DNA of 64,000 bases from PALSA-1006 sp041660815 (GTDB lineage: Bacteria; Pseudomonadota; Gammaproteobacteria; Burkholderiales; Gallionellaceae): positions 1 through 64,000 of the forward strand of contig JBAZVN010000012.1 of assembly GCA_041660815.1 (NCBI GenBank). Direction: 5' to 3'. This document shows positions 42,977 through 51,975 of the stretch, piece after piece; within the stretch, counting starts at the first letter, position 1, and each line of letters opens with the position of its first letter. The translations under genes were made by a program, and so were the position numbers. Below the pieces are notes generated by a model. The model did not search any database. It saw nothing but the letters and a program-made list of their open reading frames with translations, and was not told where the DNA came from.

Positions 42977-44005
42977 TCAACTTTGTTTTACTGCCCGCGC
43001 CCGTAGTTGCCCGCACGCCCCCTCGATCTCCTGCCCCGCCGAATCACGGATCTTAGCCAAAACACCGCCAGACCTAACTAACTGTATTATATGTGAAATT
43101 TTATCATCCGACGGGCGGCGATAGTCAAGCCCGTCCACTTCATTGAAGGGAATAAAATTCATAATGGCGTACTTTCCGGAGAGCAGTTGCACAATCCGCT
43201 CCACTTCGGCATCGCTGTCGTTTACCCCCTCGATCAACGTCCATTGATACTGCACTGGATAGGCCGTGGCGCGCGCATACACCTCGGCGCGCCCTACCAA
43301 TTCCTCGATTGCAATCAACGGCGCATGCGGCAACAACTTGGCACGCAGCGTTGCATCGGTGCTGTGCAGCGAAAGCGCCAGCGCGGGTTTAACCACCTCA
43401 TGCGCCAGACGATCAAACACGCGCAAATCTCCCACCGTGGACAACACCAAATTCTTGTGCCCGATATTGCCCTGCGACCCCAGCAGCGAAATCGCTTCCA
43501 GCACATTGTCCAGATTGTGTGCCGGTTCGCCCATGCCCATAAAGACAACCTTGCTCACCGCGCGGCGACGGCGCGCGAGCACCACCTGCGCCACAATCTC
43601 GGCGCTGCCGAGCTGGCGCAGCAAACCGTTGCGACCGCTCATGCAAAACACGCAACCCACCGCACACCCCACCTGGGTCGAGATGCACAGCCCGCCGCGC
43701 GGCAACAGCACGCTCTCCACCATCTGACCATCATGCAACTCCACCAGCAGTCGCGCGACCTCATCATCGGCGGGGTATTCGCCGTGCAAGCGCGCCAGTC
43801 CGCTTAACTCCGCTTCGATGGCGGACAATTCATTGCGCAACGCAAGCGGAAAAAAAGTCTCGGCGGGGCTGTGCTTTCGGTCGTAGGAACTGACCTGTGA
43901 CCAGCCGCGCAGCAGCCTATCTTCGTGGCACGGCTTGGCGCCAAGGGCTTGCAGGCGTTGGCGCAGATGGGCGATACGCAATGGAGAGGGAGAAGAGATA
44001 ATCAA
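42977..44005 (-). CDS. RlmN/Cfr-family radical SAM enzyme
   Basis: This 342-residue protein has the radical SAM cluster motif CAVGCVFC (Cys114, 118, 121). MGMGEPAHNLDNV, LSTVGDL, LALSLHSTDATLRAKLLP and a late Cys331 in EGACGQL correspond to the methyl-carrying cysteine of RlmN. RlmN methylates A2503 of 23S rRNA and A37 of some tRNAs. This copy has a short, divergent N-terminal domain and may be a paralogue of the housekeeping RlmN with another target. It is isolated from the usual rlmN-ndk context. Confidence 0.85.
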   Translation of the reverse strand: MIISSPSPLRIAHLRQRLQALGAKPCHEDRLLRGWSQVSSYDRKHSPAETFFPLALRNELSAIEAELSGLARLHGEYPADDEVARLLVELHDGQMVESVLLPRGGLCISTQVGCAVGCVFCMSGRNGLLRQLGSAEIVAQVVLARRRRAVSKVVFMGMGEPAHNLDNVLEAISLLGSQGNIGHKNLVLSTVGDLRVFDRLAHEVVKPALALSLHSTDATLRAKLLPHAPLIAIEELVGRAEVYARATAYPVQYQWTLIEGVNDSDAEVERIVQLLSGKYAIMNFIPFNEVDGLDYRRPSDDKISHIIQLVRSGGVLAKIRDSAGQEIEGACGQLRARAVKQS

Positions 44006-44315
44006 AATTTGCCTAAAAGAAACAGTCAGCAGTAAATCACAATATATTAAGTCTTATAAAACAACGAGCTACAGAAATACCCGCGACTGCCGCCCCGATG
44101 ATTGCCTGCGAGGCAAACAAAACCAAGATCCTAACAGTTTGAATATCCGTGAAAATCTACAGCTGAATTAACGTGTGCAGGAAAGGTTAACCAGTTGCGT
44201 GAACAGGCGAATTTTAACCGAAGCTCACTCTACGGATACGGTGTACAGCAATGTTGCAAAGCGCAAACGCGGCGTGCGCTGATGTTGCTTCCCCAGTTTT
44301 ATCCGCGCCCACCAG

Positions 44316-44331
44316 TATTACCCGGGTAATA
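44316..44331 (+). promoter_or_regulatory. Perfect 16-bp palindrome upstream of the DUF2239 promoter
   Basis: TATTACCCGGGTAATA is a perfect palindrome ending directly before the -35 hexamer TTGACA. It is a strong candidate operator. The regulator is unknown and no transcription factor gene is adjacent on this side. The preceding 300 bp (44006-44315) show no gene. Confidence 0.6.
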
Positions 44332-44359
44332 TTGACAATTAATTTTATCCGGATAAAAT
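44332..44359 (+). promoter_or_regulatory. Promoter with overlapping 18-bp palindrome (DUF2239 gene)
   Basis: The -35 TTGACA (44332-44337) and -10 TAAAAT (44354-44359) are 16 bp apart. The perfect palindrome ATTTTATCCGGATAAAAT (44342-44359) covers the spacer and the -10, so a bound protein would block RNA polymerase. It contains TATCC/GGATA half-sites like those of HipB operators but with no gap, so HipB binding is only a possibility. Confidence 0.65.
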
Positions 44360-44395
44360 ATCGCCATTCATCACCAGACACGAAAGGAAATATTT

Positions 44396-45034
44396 ATGAG
44401 TACAGCACCATCATGCATCGCATTTTTGGGTGAGCAATGTATCGCTGCGGGCGACCTGCATTTGGTCGCAGCCGCAGTCAAGCAGCGGATCGATGCGGGC
44501 GAGCAAAGCCATTTTCTGATCTTCGACGACATAAGCAGCGAGCCGGTAGAGGTGGATTTTCGCGGCACGCTGAAGTCGGTGCTGCATCGCCTGCCGCAGC
44601 CCGCCATCAAGCAGGAGACAACCGAAAGCGGGGCGGTGACGCGCTCCCCTGGACGCCCCAAACTGGGCGTGACCGCACGCGAAGTGACGCTGCTGCCTCG
44701 ACATTGGGAGTGGCTGGCGGCACAACCGGGTGGCGCATCGGTGGCATTACGCAAGCTGGTGGAAGAGGCAAGCCGCGCCAACGAAGCCAAAAACCGCGTC
44801 AGAAAAGCACAGGAATCAACCTATCGATTCATGTCGGCGATAGCGGGTAATCTGCCCGGCTACGAGGATGCGGTGCGCGCCTTGTTCGCCGGACAGCCGG
44901 AACAATTCGGTGCGCTAACCGAGGCATGGCCGGCCGATGTACGTGACCACACCCGCAGACTGGCATTGCCCACATTCGGCGATAAGATTGCCGCCCCCGC
45001 TGCGGACTCCGAAAGCTTACCGGCAAAGGGGTAA
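44396..45034 (+). CDS. DUF2239 family protein
   Basis: This 212-residue protein is of the DUF2239 family. The N-terminal CIAFLGEQCIAAGDLHLVA and LIFDDISSEPVEVDFRG are followed by GRPKLGVTAREVTLLPRHWEWLAAQPGGASVALRKLVEEA, which recalls a ribbon-helix-helix-like DNA-binding segment. Function is unknown. It is tightly promoted, with two palindromes at the promoter. It lies directly upstream of hipBA in the same orientation but has its own promoter. Confidence 0.85.
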   Translation: MSTAPSCIAFLGEQCIAAGDLHLVAAAVKQRIDAGEQSHFLIFDDISSEPVEVDFRGTLKSVLHRLPQPAIKQETTESGAVTRSPGRPKLGVTAREVTLLPRHWEWLAAQPGGASVALRKLVEEASRANEAKNRVRKAQESTYRFMSAIAGNLPGYEDAVRALFAGQPEQFGALTEAWPADVRDHTRRLALPTFGDKIAAPAADSESLPAKG

Positions 45035-45105
45035 ACGGGTTGATTAAGGTAGGCGAAGCCAAAAATATTAATTGACCATAAACGATCCATAATATAGCAT
45101 TAAGA

Positions 45106-45117
45106 CTCATTAATGAG
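45106..45117 (+). promoter_or_regulatory. Candidate operator of hipBA
   Basis: CTCATTAATGAG is a perfect 12-bp palindrome 9 bp before the hipB start codon and downstream of a plausible promoter (TTGACC near 45072). Autoregulation by the HipB-like antitoxin is the likely use. Confidence 0.45.
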
Positions 45118-45126
45118 GCAAATATT

Positions 45127-45465
45127 ATGCCAAAGCCAATTTCCCGCGCCACCTCTCGCTACGCGACAGAAGCCCTCTCTTTGTTTGGGATGATGATACG
45201 CGTGGCGCGCATCGAACAAAAAATGACAGTTAGCGAATTGGCCACGCGTGCAGATGTTTCCAGATCATTATTGCAACGAATCGAAGCGGGCGACCCCGGA
45301 TGTTCAATCGGTGCGGCATTCGAAGTGGCCGCTATTGTCGGCGTTCCGCTCATCGTCGAAGACCGCAAAATACTCGCCTTAAAATTAGCGCACTTCAAAG
45401 AGAAAATTGCGCTATTGCCCAAGGCTGCACGCAAAGCGCAACAGGGGCTAAAAGATGACTTCTAA
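45127..45465 (+). CDS. hipB: HipB-like antitoxin (Xre-family HTH)
   Basis: This 112-residue DNA-binding antitoxin has an HTH_3 domain at about residues 18-70 (GMMIRVARIEQKMTVSELATRADVSRSLLQRIEAGDPGCSIGAAFEVAAIVG) and a basic C-terminus. It would neutralise the HipA kinase and repress the operon. It overlaps hipA by 11 nt. Confidence 0.88.
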   Translation: MPKPISRATSRYATEALSLFGMMIRVARIEQKMTVSELATRADVSRSLLQRIEAGDPGCSIGAAFEVAAIVGVPLIVEDRKILALKLAHFKEKIALLPKAARKAQQGLKDDF

Positions 45466-46690
45466 ACAGCACTATCAGGAAGCCTATGTATGGGTCTGGT
45501 TACCGGGGGAAGTTGAGCCTGCAGTCGCGGGGCGCTTGGCGAAAGATGGCAAGAACCTGGTGTTTAACTATGGCAAAAGCTATCTCGAGCGCGACAACAA
45601 GCTGCCTATTTACACACCAGAGTTGCCGCTACGATCCGGCGTGTTGCCATTAATGTCGGGGCTGCAAATTCCCGGCTGCTTGCGCGATGCTTCACCCGAT
45701 GCGTGGGGCAGGCGCGTCTTGATGCACAAGCATGCACTCGATAAAAAGTCGGGCGAACTGGACGAGCTGACCTGCATGCTTGAATCGGGATCGAATCGCA
45801 TCGGCGCACTGGATTTTCAACAGTCGGCAATAGACTATCTTCCCCGATTGAGCAAGGCGGTCACGCTGGAGCAATTACAGGAATCGACTGACAAAGTGAC
45901 TCATGGATTACCGTTAAGCCCGGAGCTGGCGGTAGTATTGCAACACGGCACCGCAATCGGCGGAGCGCGCCCCAAGGCCATCATTGAAACTCACGAAAAA
46001 CAATACGTTGCCAAATTTTCTCTAAGCACGGATCTGTATAACCTTGTCAAAGCGGAATACATCGCCATGCGCTTGGCCAAACTCGCCGGACTGAACGTTG
46101 CGCACGTCGAACTGGAATCCGCGCTGAACCGTGATGTGCTACTGGTAGAGCGTTTTGACCGCGTAAAGGGTGTCAATGGTTGGCAGCGCAGATTGATGGT
46201 GTCTGCGCTGACGATGCTTGAGCTGGATGAAATGATGGCAAGGTATGCCAGCTATGAAGATCTGGCGGAAATAATCCGGCAACGCTTCATCAATCCAGAC
46301 GCCACCTTGCATGAACTATTCGGGCGCATCGTGTTCAACATTCTCTGCGGCAACACAGACGACCATGCGCGTAACCATGCCGCTTTTTGGAACGGTACGC
46401 ATTTGACACTTACGCCCGCCTATGACATTTGCCCGCAGAGTCGTGCGGGGAATGAAGCCTCGCAAGCCATGAAGATTCACGGCAACAACAATCTATCGCA
46501 ACTGAAAGTTTGCCTTGCTTCTGCATCCAGCTACAAACTCAACACAAAACAAGCGCAAGAAATTATTGACCATCAACTTGAAGCGATTAAAACCAATTGG
46601 GATGGGGTGTGCGATGAAGCAAAACTCCCCGAACTGGAGCGCAACATGCTGAGGGAGCGTCAGTTTATGAACCCCTTTGCGTTCGAATAA
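45455..46690 (+). CDS. hipA: HipA-type serine/threonine kinase toxin
   Basis: This 411-residue kinase belongs to the family that phosphorylates glutamyl-tRNA synthetase or related targets and causes growth arrest. Motifs are GTAIGGARPKAII (Gly-rich/ejection loop), VAKFSLSTDLYNLVKAEYIAMRLA, LLVERFDR, the catalytic loop ILCGNTDDHARNHA, and LTPAYDICP with the metal-binding Asp. All catalytic residues look intact, so the toxin is probably active. It forms a two-gene operon with hipB. Confidence 0.92.
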   Translation: MTSKQHYQEAYVWVWLPGEVEPAVAGRLAKDGKNLVFNYGKSYLERDNKLPIYTPELPLRSGVLPLMSGLQIPGCLRDASPDAWGRRVLMHKHALDKKSGELDELTCMLESGSNRIGALDFQQSAIDYLPRLSKAVTLEQLQESTDKVTHGLPLSPELAVVLQHGTAIGGARPKAIIETHEKQYVAKFSLSTDLYNLVKAEYIAMRLAKLAGLNVAHVELESALNRDVLLVERFDRVKGVNGWQRRLMVSALTMLELDEMMARYASYEDLAEIIRQRFINPDATLHELFGRIVFNILCGNTDDHARNHAAFWNGTHLTLTPAYDICPQSRAGNEASQAMKIHGNNNLSQLKVCLASASSYKLNTKQAQEIIDHQLEAIKTNWDGVCDEAKLPELERNMLRERQFMNPFAFE

Positions 46691-46734
46691 GTTGAAATAT
46701 TTAGTGGCGGACATGAAGCCATCCCCCGCCCGCA

Positions 46735-47415
46735 TCAATCAAACTTGTTGCGCAGCACGTCGCGGTCAAACCACCACGTATCGCCGACGATAACATCGAC
46801 CACTTTTCCCAAGCGCGGCAAAAATATCTGCGGATCGCGCAGCTGCAGTTGATCCATCCATTTATCGAGGCCGGCTTGATCGCGCACATTGCTGTGGCGT
46901 TTTGCCACATGCGCGATCAAATTATCGGCAAGAAAACTATGGCTTTCGTGGCTCTCATCATCGGCGCGCAGGTCAACCACATAACGTGCAGCAACGGCAG
47001 CGAGTGCGGCACCGTCCGAATCGTTCGGCGTTGCATCGACGACATGCATCAGCAACGCCATCGTCAGCTCGGGATCAACCGGAAAACTTACTGCCAACCA
47101 CACGCCCATGCCCAGCGCCGCGATGGAATCTTTCTGTTCGCACTGATACAGCACATCGCAGGTCTCCACGGCATCCTTCCACGCATCCTGCTGCAACGCG
47201 GTATTGAATGCCTCGCGTGCCAGCGTCCATGCCTCTGGCTTGCGTTCCAGCGCCACCAAAATCTCTGCGACATCCAGTTGCAGGCGCGCACGCACCAGCG
47301 GCGCGGCATTGCTCAGACTGTTTAATTCCTGCAACTTATCAAGCAGTTGCTTTGTGAGTTCGGCGCGCTCGCTGTCTTTCGCGCTGTCTCTTTTTTCGAC
47401 AAAATTTTCACTCAT
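46735..47415 (-). CDS. Conserved-looking protein of unknown function (226 aa)
   Basis: I do not recognise the family. The protein is helical and acidic with repeat-like helices (LVRARLQLDVAEILVALERKPEAWTLAREAFNTALQQDAW) that suggest a TPR-like array. It ends in VDVIVGDTWWFDRDVLRNKFD. No signal peptide or membrane segment is present. It lies 25 nt downstream of the 89-residue gene at 47441 and probably shares its transcript. It converges on hipA with a 44-nt gap. Confidence 0.6.
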   Translation of the reverse strand: MSENFVEKRDSAKDSERAELTKQLLDKLQELNSLSNAAPLVRARLQLDVAEILVALERKPEAWTLAREAFNTALQQDAWKDAVETCDVLYQCEQKDSIAALGMGVWLAVSFPVDPELTMALLMHVVDATPNDSDGAALAAVAARYVVDLRADDESHESHSFLADNLIAHVAKRHSNVRDQAGLDKWMDQLQLRDPQIFLPRLGKVVDVIVGDTWWFDRDVLRNKFD

Positions 47416-47440
47416 ATTGACCTGCCAGCCTGAATTATTC

Positions 47441-47710
47441 TTAGGAAGGTTTGACGAAACTGATCACTTGCGCGTTCGGCAATTCGCCGTCTTTGTAATA
47501 GGGCTTGGCTTGATCGAAGCCGAGTGCTTCAGCCAACTCTTTTTCCCGCTCCGCGATCAGCGCAAAACAATCTTTGATGTCCTGGATAGTGGTATCCGTG
47601 AGCGGATTGGTGCGGCCACCGAGAGGTGTGACATCTCTGACGACGCCTCCCAGCGTTTTGCGCATGACGCGCAAAATCTGCTGTTCCTTGCTTAACTCAG
47701 CTGTGTTCAT
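47441..47710 (-). CDS. Small protein of unknown function (89 aa)
   Basis: This small soluble protein has a helical core (TTIQDIKDCFALIAEREKELAEALGFD). The segment ILRVMRKTLGGVVRDVTPLGGR near the N-terminus is basic. The family is not recognised. It is the first gene of a two-gene unit with the 226-residue protein. Confidence 0.6.
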   Translation of the reverse strand: MNTAELSKEQQILRVMRKTLGGVVRDVTPLGGRTNPLTDTTIQDIKDCFALIAEREKELAEALGFDQAKPYYKDGELPNAQVISFVKPS

Positions 47711-47903
47711 GGGAATTACCGGGGTGCATAGCGGAATGCAACTTTAATGGAATGTGTGCGGCACAGCTATGCCCCCTTCGGGTTATTGCAGGCCAGCCCA
47801 AGGGCGTGGTCACCCACAAGCGGAGATCGCGCCCACACAAATTGCGTCAAAGACTACGTGCCGCAAGCGACGCATTGATTTTGTCGTTGGAAATTGTGGA
47901 CTG

Positions 47904-48404
47904 TTACGGTTTGAGGCGTTTGGAGGGCAGGTGTTGTTTGCCCTGCACCAGATCCTTGGTCGGAATCCAGATGCTCTTCGACTTGGGCTTGTCGGTCTGT
48001 ATGTTCTTGCCCTTGTGGCTGTGTTGAGCCGCCTTGTAGCTCTGAATCGCTGCCAGTAGTTGCTCCTGGGTGACCCGAATGCTTGGGTGTTTGTCCTTGG
48101 GATCAAAGTCGGTGAGCTGTTGCTTGAGGTGGGCCAGCCGGGTGGCACTGTCGTCCTTGGCTCTCAGCCCCGCCATCATCGTCTGCGCCTCGGCAGAGAG
48201 GGTATAGCCACCCTCTTCCTCGGCGATCAGGCCACAAACGCCCATGCGCGCAAACGCGTCCACCAGTTTTGACTTGGCCGGAATCTCGCCGTGCCGTGCC
48301 ATGGCTAGCGCGGTGATAATCTCGTCCAGCGCGGCCGGGCGACGCTTGGCCGCAACAGTGAGGGACAACAGCAGGGCGGCATCGTCGTCGTGAACGGGGT
48401 ACAT
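47904..48404 (-). CDS. Hypothetical protein with winged-helix-like N-terminus (166 aa)
   Basis: The N-terminal 80 residues (PAALDEIITALAMARHGEIPAKSKLVDAFARMGVCGLIAEEEGGYTLSAEAQ) read like a winged-helix fold. A linker and a basic Lys-rich tail (KGKNIQTDKPKSKSIWIP) follow. No known family was recognised. It is isolated, with about 190 bp of gene-free DNA on its 3' side and about 160 bp on its 5' side. Confidence 0.5.
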   Translation of the reverse strand: MYPVHDDDAALLLSLTVAAKRRPAALDEIITALAMARHGEIPAKSKLVDAFARMGVCGLIAEEEGGYTLSAEAQTMMAGLRAKDDSATRLAHLKQQLTDFDPKDKHPSIRVTQEQLLAAIQSYKAAQHSHKGKNIQTDKPKSKSIWIPTKDLVQGKQHLPSKRLKP

Positions 48405-48568
48405 GGTGAACCTTTGCAGAGTTGGAAATTTAAAGGGGTTGGCATCGTATTTTGATATGCGACGCTGACCCCTTTAATTCGTTAGCTTCTAGTCGCCGTA
48501 TGGGGAAGCCGTGGTCTGTCCCCAATTATTCCACCTCAAGGAGAACAGATAGCATAGCTCCTATGCGA

Positions 48569-50434
48569 CTAGGTGGCTTTACCGCCTTTTATTCTGCGGC
48601 TAGTTCTTAGATTTTTACTTTGTCCTTCCGTTGGCCGTTTGCCCTCATCGAATTTAGCCAGCTCCAAATTTGCACCCTCAAAATTTGTTGTTTTGGTGAT
48701 ATTAGCTCCACGAAGGTCGGCACCCATGAGGTTGGCTCCACGGAGGTTGGCTCTACTCAGGTTGGCACTACTTAGGTTTGCCTCACTGAGGTCAGCTTCA
48801 CTGAGATTGGCTTTACTGAGATTGGCTTCGACTAAGTTAGCTTCTTCTAAGCGAGCCCCGCTAAGGTCAGCACCAGTAAGATCAGCGCCTAGAAATGTAG
48901 CGCGAAAACAATTGGCTCCTTTAAGTTCAGCGCCAGCAAGATGGCTCAATAAAAATATAGCCCAAGGTCCCTCAATATTATTCAATTTTGAATTTGACAG
49001 ATCAGCTTCCGTAAAATCTGACATAAATAGACTTGATGCATTCAGATTCAACCAAGACAAGCAAACAGAAAATAACGCCCCCCAATTCCCATCTCCCCTT
49101 TGCGCTTGGATACGTTTGAACCAAGCTCCGAAAACCAAAGAAGTCGGATATTCAACCTGACTCACTTGTTGAGTGACCCGAGCACAGGCATTGAGAGCCG
49201 CAAGCAAGGATTCTTCCGCATTACGCGACTGGAAAAGGTCATCCTGAAAACTAGGCAGTTGCAACCGCTCCATCGGCATTCCATGACGCATTAGATAGCT
49301 GAGCAAGCGCGTGAAATGCTGCTGCCATTTAGCAACCTCCTCCTTGTTTAGCAAGGCGATCTCATCCATCAGGAAGGTATGTATGTAAGGAGACATGGCA
49401 GTAGGGCCGCACCATTTAGCCCAGTGCTGCAAGGCATCCGCTTCGTTCCAGCCTTTGTTTCCTCCCTTATCTATGCGCCGCAGGAGCTCTTCCACAATTT
49501 CCTGCATGGCATGCACCAGCCGCCGCGCGGCCAAGTATTCGCCAAAACTCTTATGGGTAAACACAAAAGTCTGATCGCCCTTTGGACGCTCACCGTGCTG
49601 ACGAAAAAAGAATGCCGCCAACAGCCGCGTAATCCCGTGTTCTGCACCATCCTGAAAAGCATCAAGCTGGTTGCCCAAACCGCCTTCACGGCAGTGCTTC
49701 TCGATCTCGGCCACGGTAGTGGTACGCCCGTCGCCATGCCAAGCAGCTAGACCAATTTCTTCCAGCACCAGAAAAAAATCGTCCGGTTTAATATCTCGTA
49801 CCGATGTGTGGCGTCGGCCTTTTTCATAACCGCGCTCGTACACGGCTTCCACCAGATCGTGATAAATCTGGTTAAGATTGATCCCTGCAGAAAAATCCAA
49901 CTTACCTCGGCAGAAACTCAGCGCTAGCAAATAATTGAGCAAGGGCTGCGCCGTAATTTCCTGCAAATCGCCACGATCCAATTCCTCCGGCAGCCCCTTA
50001 TATTTATGCCCAGTCAAGCTTCCATAATTTTCCCACCAGATTTGCCGCAAATCTTGCTCAAGCAATTTTGCCGGGTCGCGATATTCATCATACTCATTGG
50101 ATCGATGCCTTGATCGATCCACATAATAAGGCAAAACCGTCAACACTTGGCGAGGGCGGCGAAATTCGGACTCGCTTCCCTGCATAACAACTTCCCGACC
50201 GCAAAACAGGATACGCAGTTGCAATTCTCGCGCATTGCGCCTATCAACTGTTTGCTGCACGGCTCTGATAAAATCACGTGCCGTGGCTGCCGCTGTCCGG
50301 CCTTGGCTCGCGAGTTCGTCTAGCCCATCGAGAACAATCAGCAAGTTCGCATCAAAGGTGTCGGGGTGCAATGGGTTATGTTTCTGGATTTGCTCTTCGC
50401 GCACGAAGCGACCGATCTCATCGGAAAAAATCAC
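48569..50434 (-). pseudogene. C-terminal part of a split NACHT NTPase with pentapeptide repeats
   Basis: This 621-codon frame carries the Walker B LLIVLDGLDEL about 33 residues from its GTG start, the NACHT helical region, a KSFGEYLAAR motif, and a C-terminal run of A(D/N)LSxAxL pentapeptide repeats (about residues 500-600) forming a right-handed beta-helix. It lacks Walker A, which is in the frame at 50418-51368. The two join if one T is removed from the run at 50425-50430, so together they are one protein of about 940 residues broken by a +1 frameshift. It is defence-like (STAND/NACHT) by family. Confidence 0.8.
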
Positions 50435-51368
50435 GGGTTGGGTCTATGAGATGCAAGGGTACAAATAGCACTATCAAGCGCCCTTGATCTGCGACATGAG
50501 CTGCATATATCTTGGCGAACGACGACTTGCCACTGCCGGGGCCTCCACTGATGGCGCGCATTGCATCGTCCCTCTCTCCCCTGCCAAGCCATTCATCCAG
50601 TTCTTGTTGGAGACTTACCACCACTCGCACGACCTCCCGGCGCGGTTCGTCGATGGTCTTGGATTTTAATGGCGTCTCTTCGTAATAGGCATTTAAGGGT
50701 ATGTAAACCTGACGCAAGCCGAATGGCTCGCTGAATACTCCCTCTTCAAGAACCTGTTGCAGGCGCGCAGCATAGGCTTGCCAGGCTGCCTCGCGTTCTG
50801 CAGCCTGGACGAAAGGCGTCTGCATGTGCTGGCGTATCGCATCGTAATGCGCACCATTGCGCTGCCACTCTCGGTGTAAGGCATTGGGGAAAAAGCCCGG
50901 AAGGCGTTGGGCAATGGTTTGGGCGATAGGTTGTTTTACGCCCTCGGCAATAAGCCATGCTTGCAGGGCTTGCGCCACGCTATGCACAACTGGTAGTTGA
51001 AGTGGTTGTTCGAAGAAATCGCTGTCCACTTCTGCATCTGCAATCGACGCTTCAAGATGAAAAATTAGGGAGTCATCCTTTATGGTTTCCGGCATGTACT
51101 CTTTGCTGTCATCCAGTAGCTCGGAAAGAGCAGATTTCATCGAGCGTTGCAGAAGCAAGAACAACAGTGCTTGTGGTGTTCCGCCTTCCAAGCCGAGCGA
51201 AGCGAATGCATCCGCTCCATCACTTGTGAGTTCATCAAACTTACCCAGCGCTACATGCCCTGCCCCTTTTGCAAGCGCAGTTGCAAAACCCTTCACATCA
51301 AAGCTTAAGGGTTGCTTTAAGACGGATTTGGGTTTCTTTGCGGAAAGTGAAGTAGCTTTCTTTGACAT
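50418..51368 (-). pseudogene. N-terminal part of the split NACHT NTPase
   Basis: This 316-codon frame starts MSKKATSLSAKKPKS and has a helical N-terminal domain of unknown type (residues 20-240). It ends in the Walker A motif SGGPGSGKSSFAK (about 274-286) and a strand LIVLFVPLHLIDPTRDF, after which it runs into CGA TGA just beyond a T6 run. The downstream frame continues naturally with SDEIGRFVREE. A slip in the homopolymer or a sequencing error would account for the break. No -1 slippery arrangement restores the frame; a +1 change is required. Confidence 0.8.
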
Positions 51369-51453
51369 TTTTAATCCTGTAATTGTGAGGTTACATCTTA
51401 CTCAGTGAAAATATCTATCAGGGTAATCGAGACTAACCACGGTTTCTTTGCAG

Positions 51454-51707
51454 TCAGCATTTCACCCCCACCCCCAACCAAGCGTCCGAAGTCAGCGGCC
51501 TCTTCAGCTTAGGCAGTGTCTCTTCCAGCCAAGCCAGCGCCAGCTTCTCCTTCTCACGCCACAGCTCTTCGCCCAATCCCTTCTTCATCATCTGAATCGG
51601 CGCGCTGCCCTTGACCATGTTGTCCCAGAATTCCGAGGTGCTGCCGGTGGGGAAGGCTTTGGTGACGCTGCGTATCTCGATGTTGCGGAGTCCGGATTCA
51701 GATTGTT
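51454..51707 (-). pseudogene. C-terminal remnant of a SAM-dependent methyltransferase-like gene
   Basis: An in-frame stretch on the minus strand encodes about 80 residues with no start codon of its own. It reads SESGLRNIEIRSVTKAFP, then TSEFWDNMVKGSAPIQMM, then LAWLEETLPKLKRPLTSDAW, ending at a stop (51454-51456). The pattern resembles the C-terminal part of class I methyltransferases. It starts right after the brnA stop codon, which suggests an insertion or deletion event removed the rest. Confidence 0.5.
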
Positions 51708-51708
51708 T

Positions 51709-51975
51709 TCAGTGGCTATGCAGCTTTTCTTGCAGCCATACCTTGATGAGCGACTGATATGGCACGTCTCTGGAATTCGCAGCTGTTTTGATGGAATCCA
51801 GCATGTGCTGGGGCAGGCGCAGAGAGATGGTCTTGGTCGTCGGCTTTAAATTCGGCAGCACAGCTCGTTTCGCTTTTGTCCAATCCACATAGTCGGCGGA
51901 GTCGTTTGCTTCCCAGAACGCGCGCTCCTCAGTTTCGCTGGCGAACTTGGGAAGTTGTTTAAGTGGTTTGTTCAT
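51709..51975 (-). CDS. brnA: BrnA-like CopG/ribbon-helix-helix antitoxin
   Basis: This 88-residue protein starts MNKPLKQLPKF and contains FASETEERAFWEANDSADYVDW, the typical BrnA N-terminal toxin-binding part, followed by the DNA-binding TISLRLPQHMLDSIKTAANSRDVPYQSLIKVWLQEKL. An open frame extends further upstream, but the ATG at 51975 gives the family start and overlaps the toxin gene by only 17 nt. It is the antitoxin of a type II pair. Confidence 0.88.
   Translation of the reverse strand: MNKPLKQLPKFASETEERAFWEANDSADYVDWTKAKRAVLPNLKPTTKTISLRLPQHMLDSIKTAANSRDVPYQSLIKVWLQEKLHSH

Noticed and set aside
43187..43807. Long plus-strand frames across the RlmN-like gene
   Set aside because: Antisense to a gene with intact radical SAM motifs; the His- and Arg-rich translation is typical of a shadow.
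50418..50434. Programmed -1 frameshifting at the T6 run in the NACHT gene
   Set aside because: The downstream frame is +1 relative to the upstream one, so a -1 slip would not restore it. A single-base change in the run is simpler.
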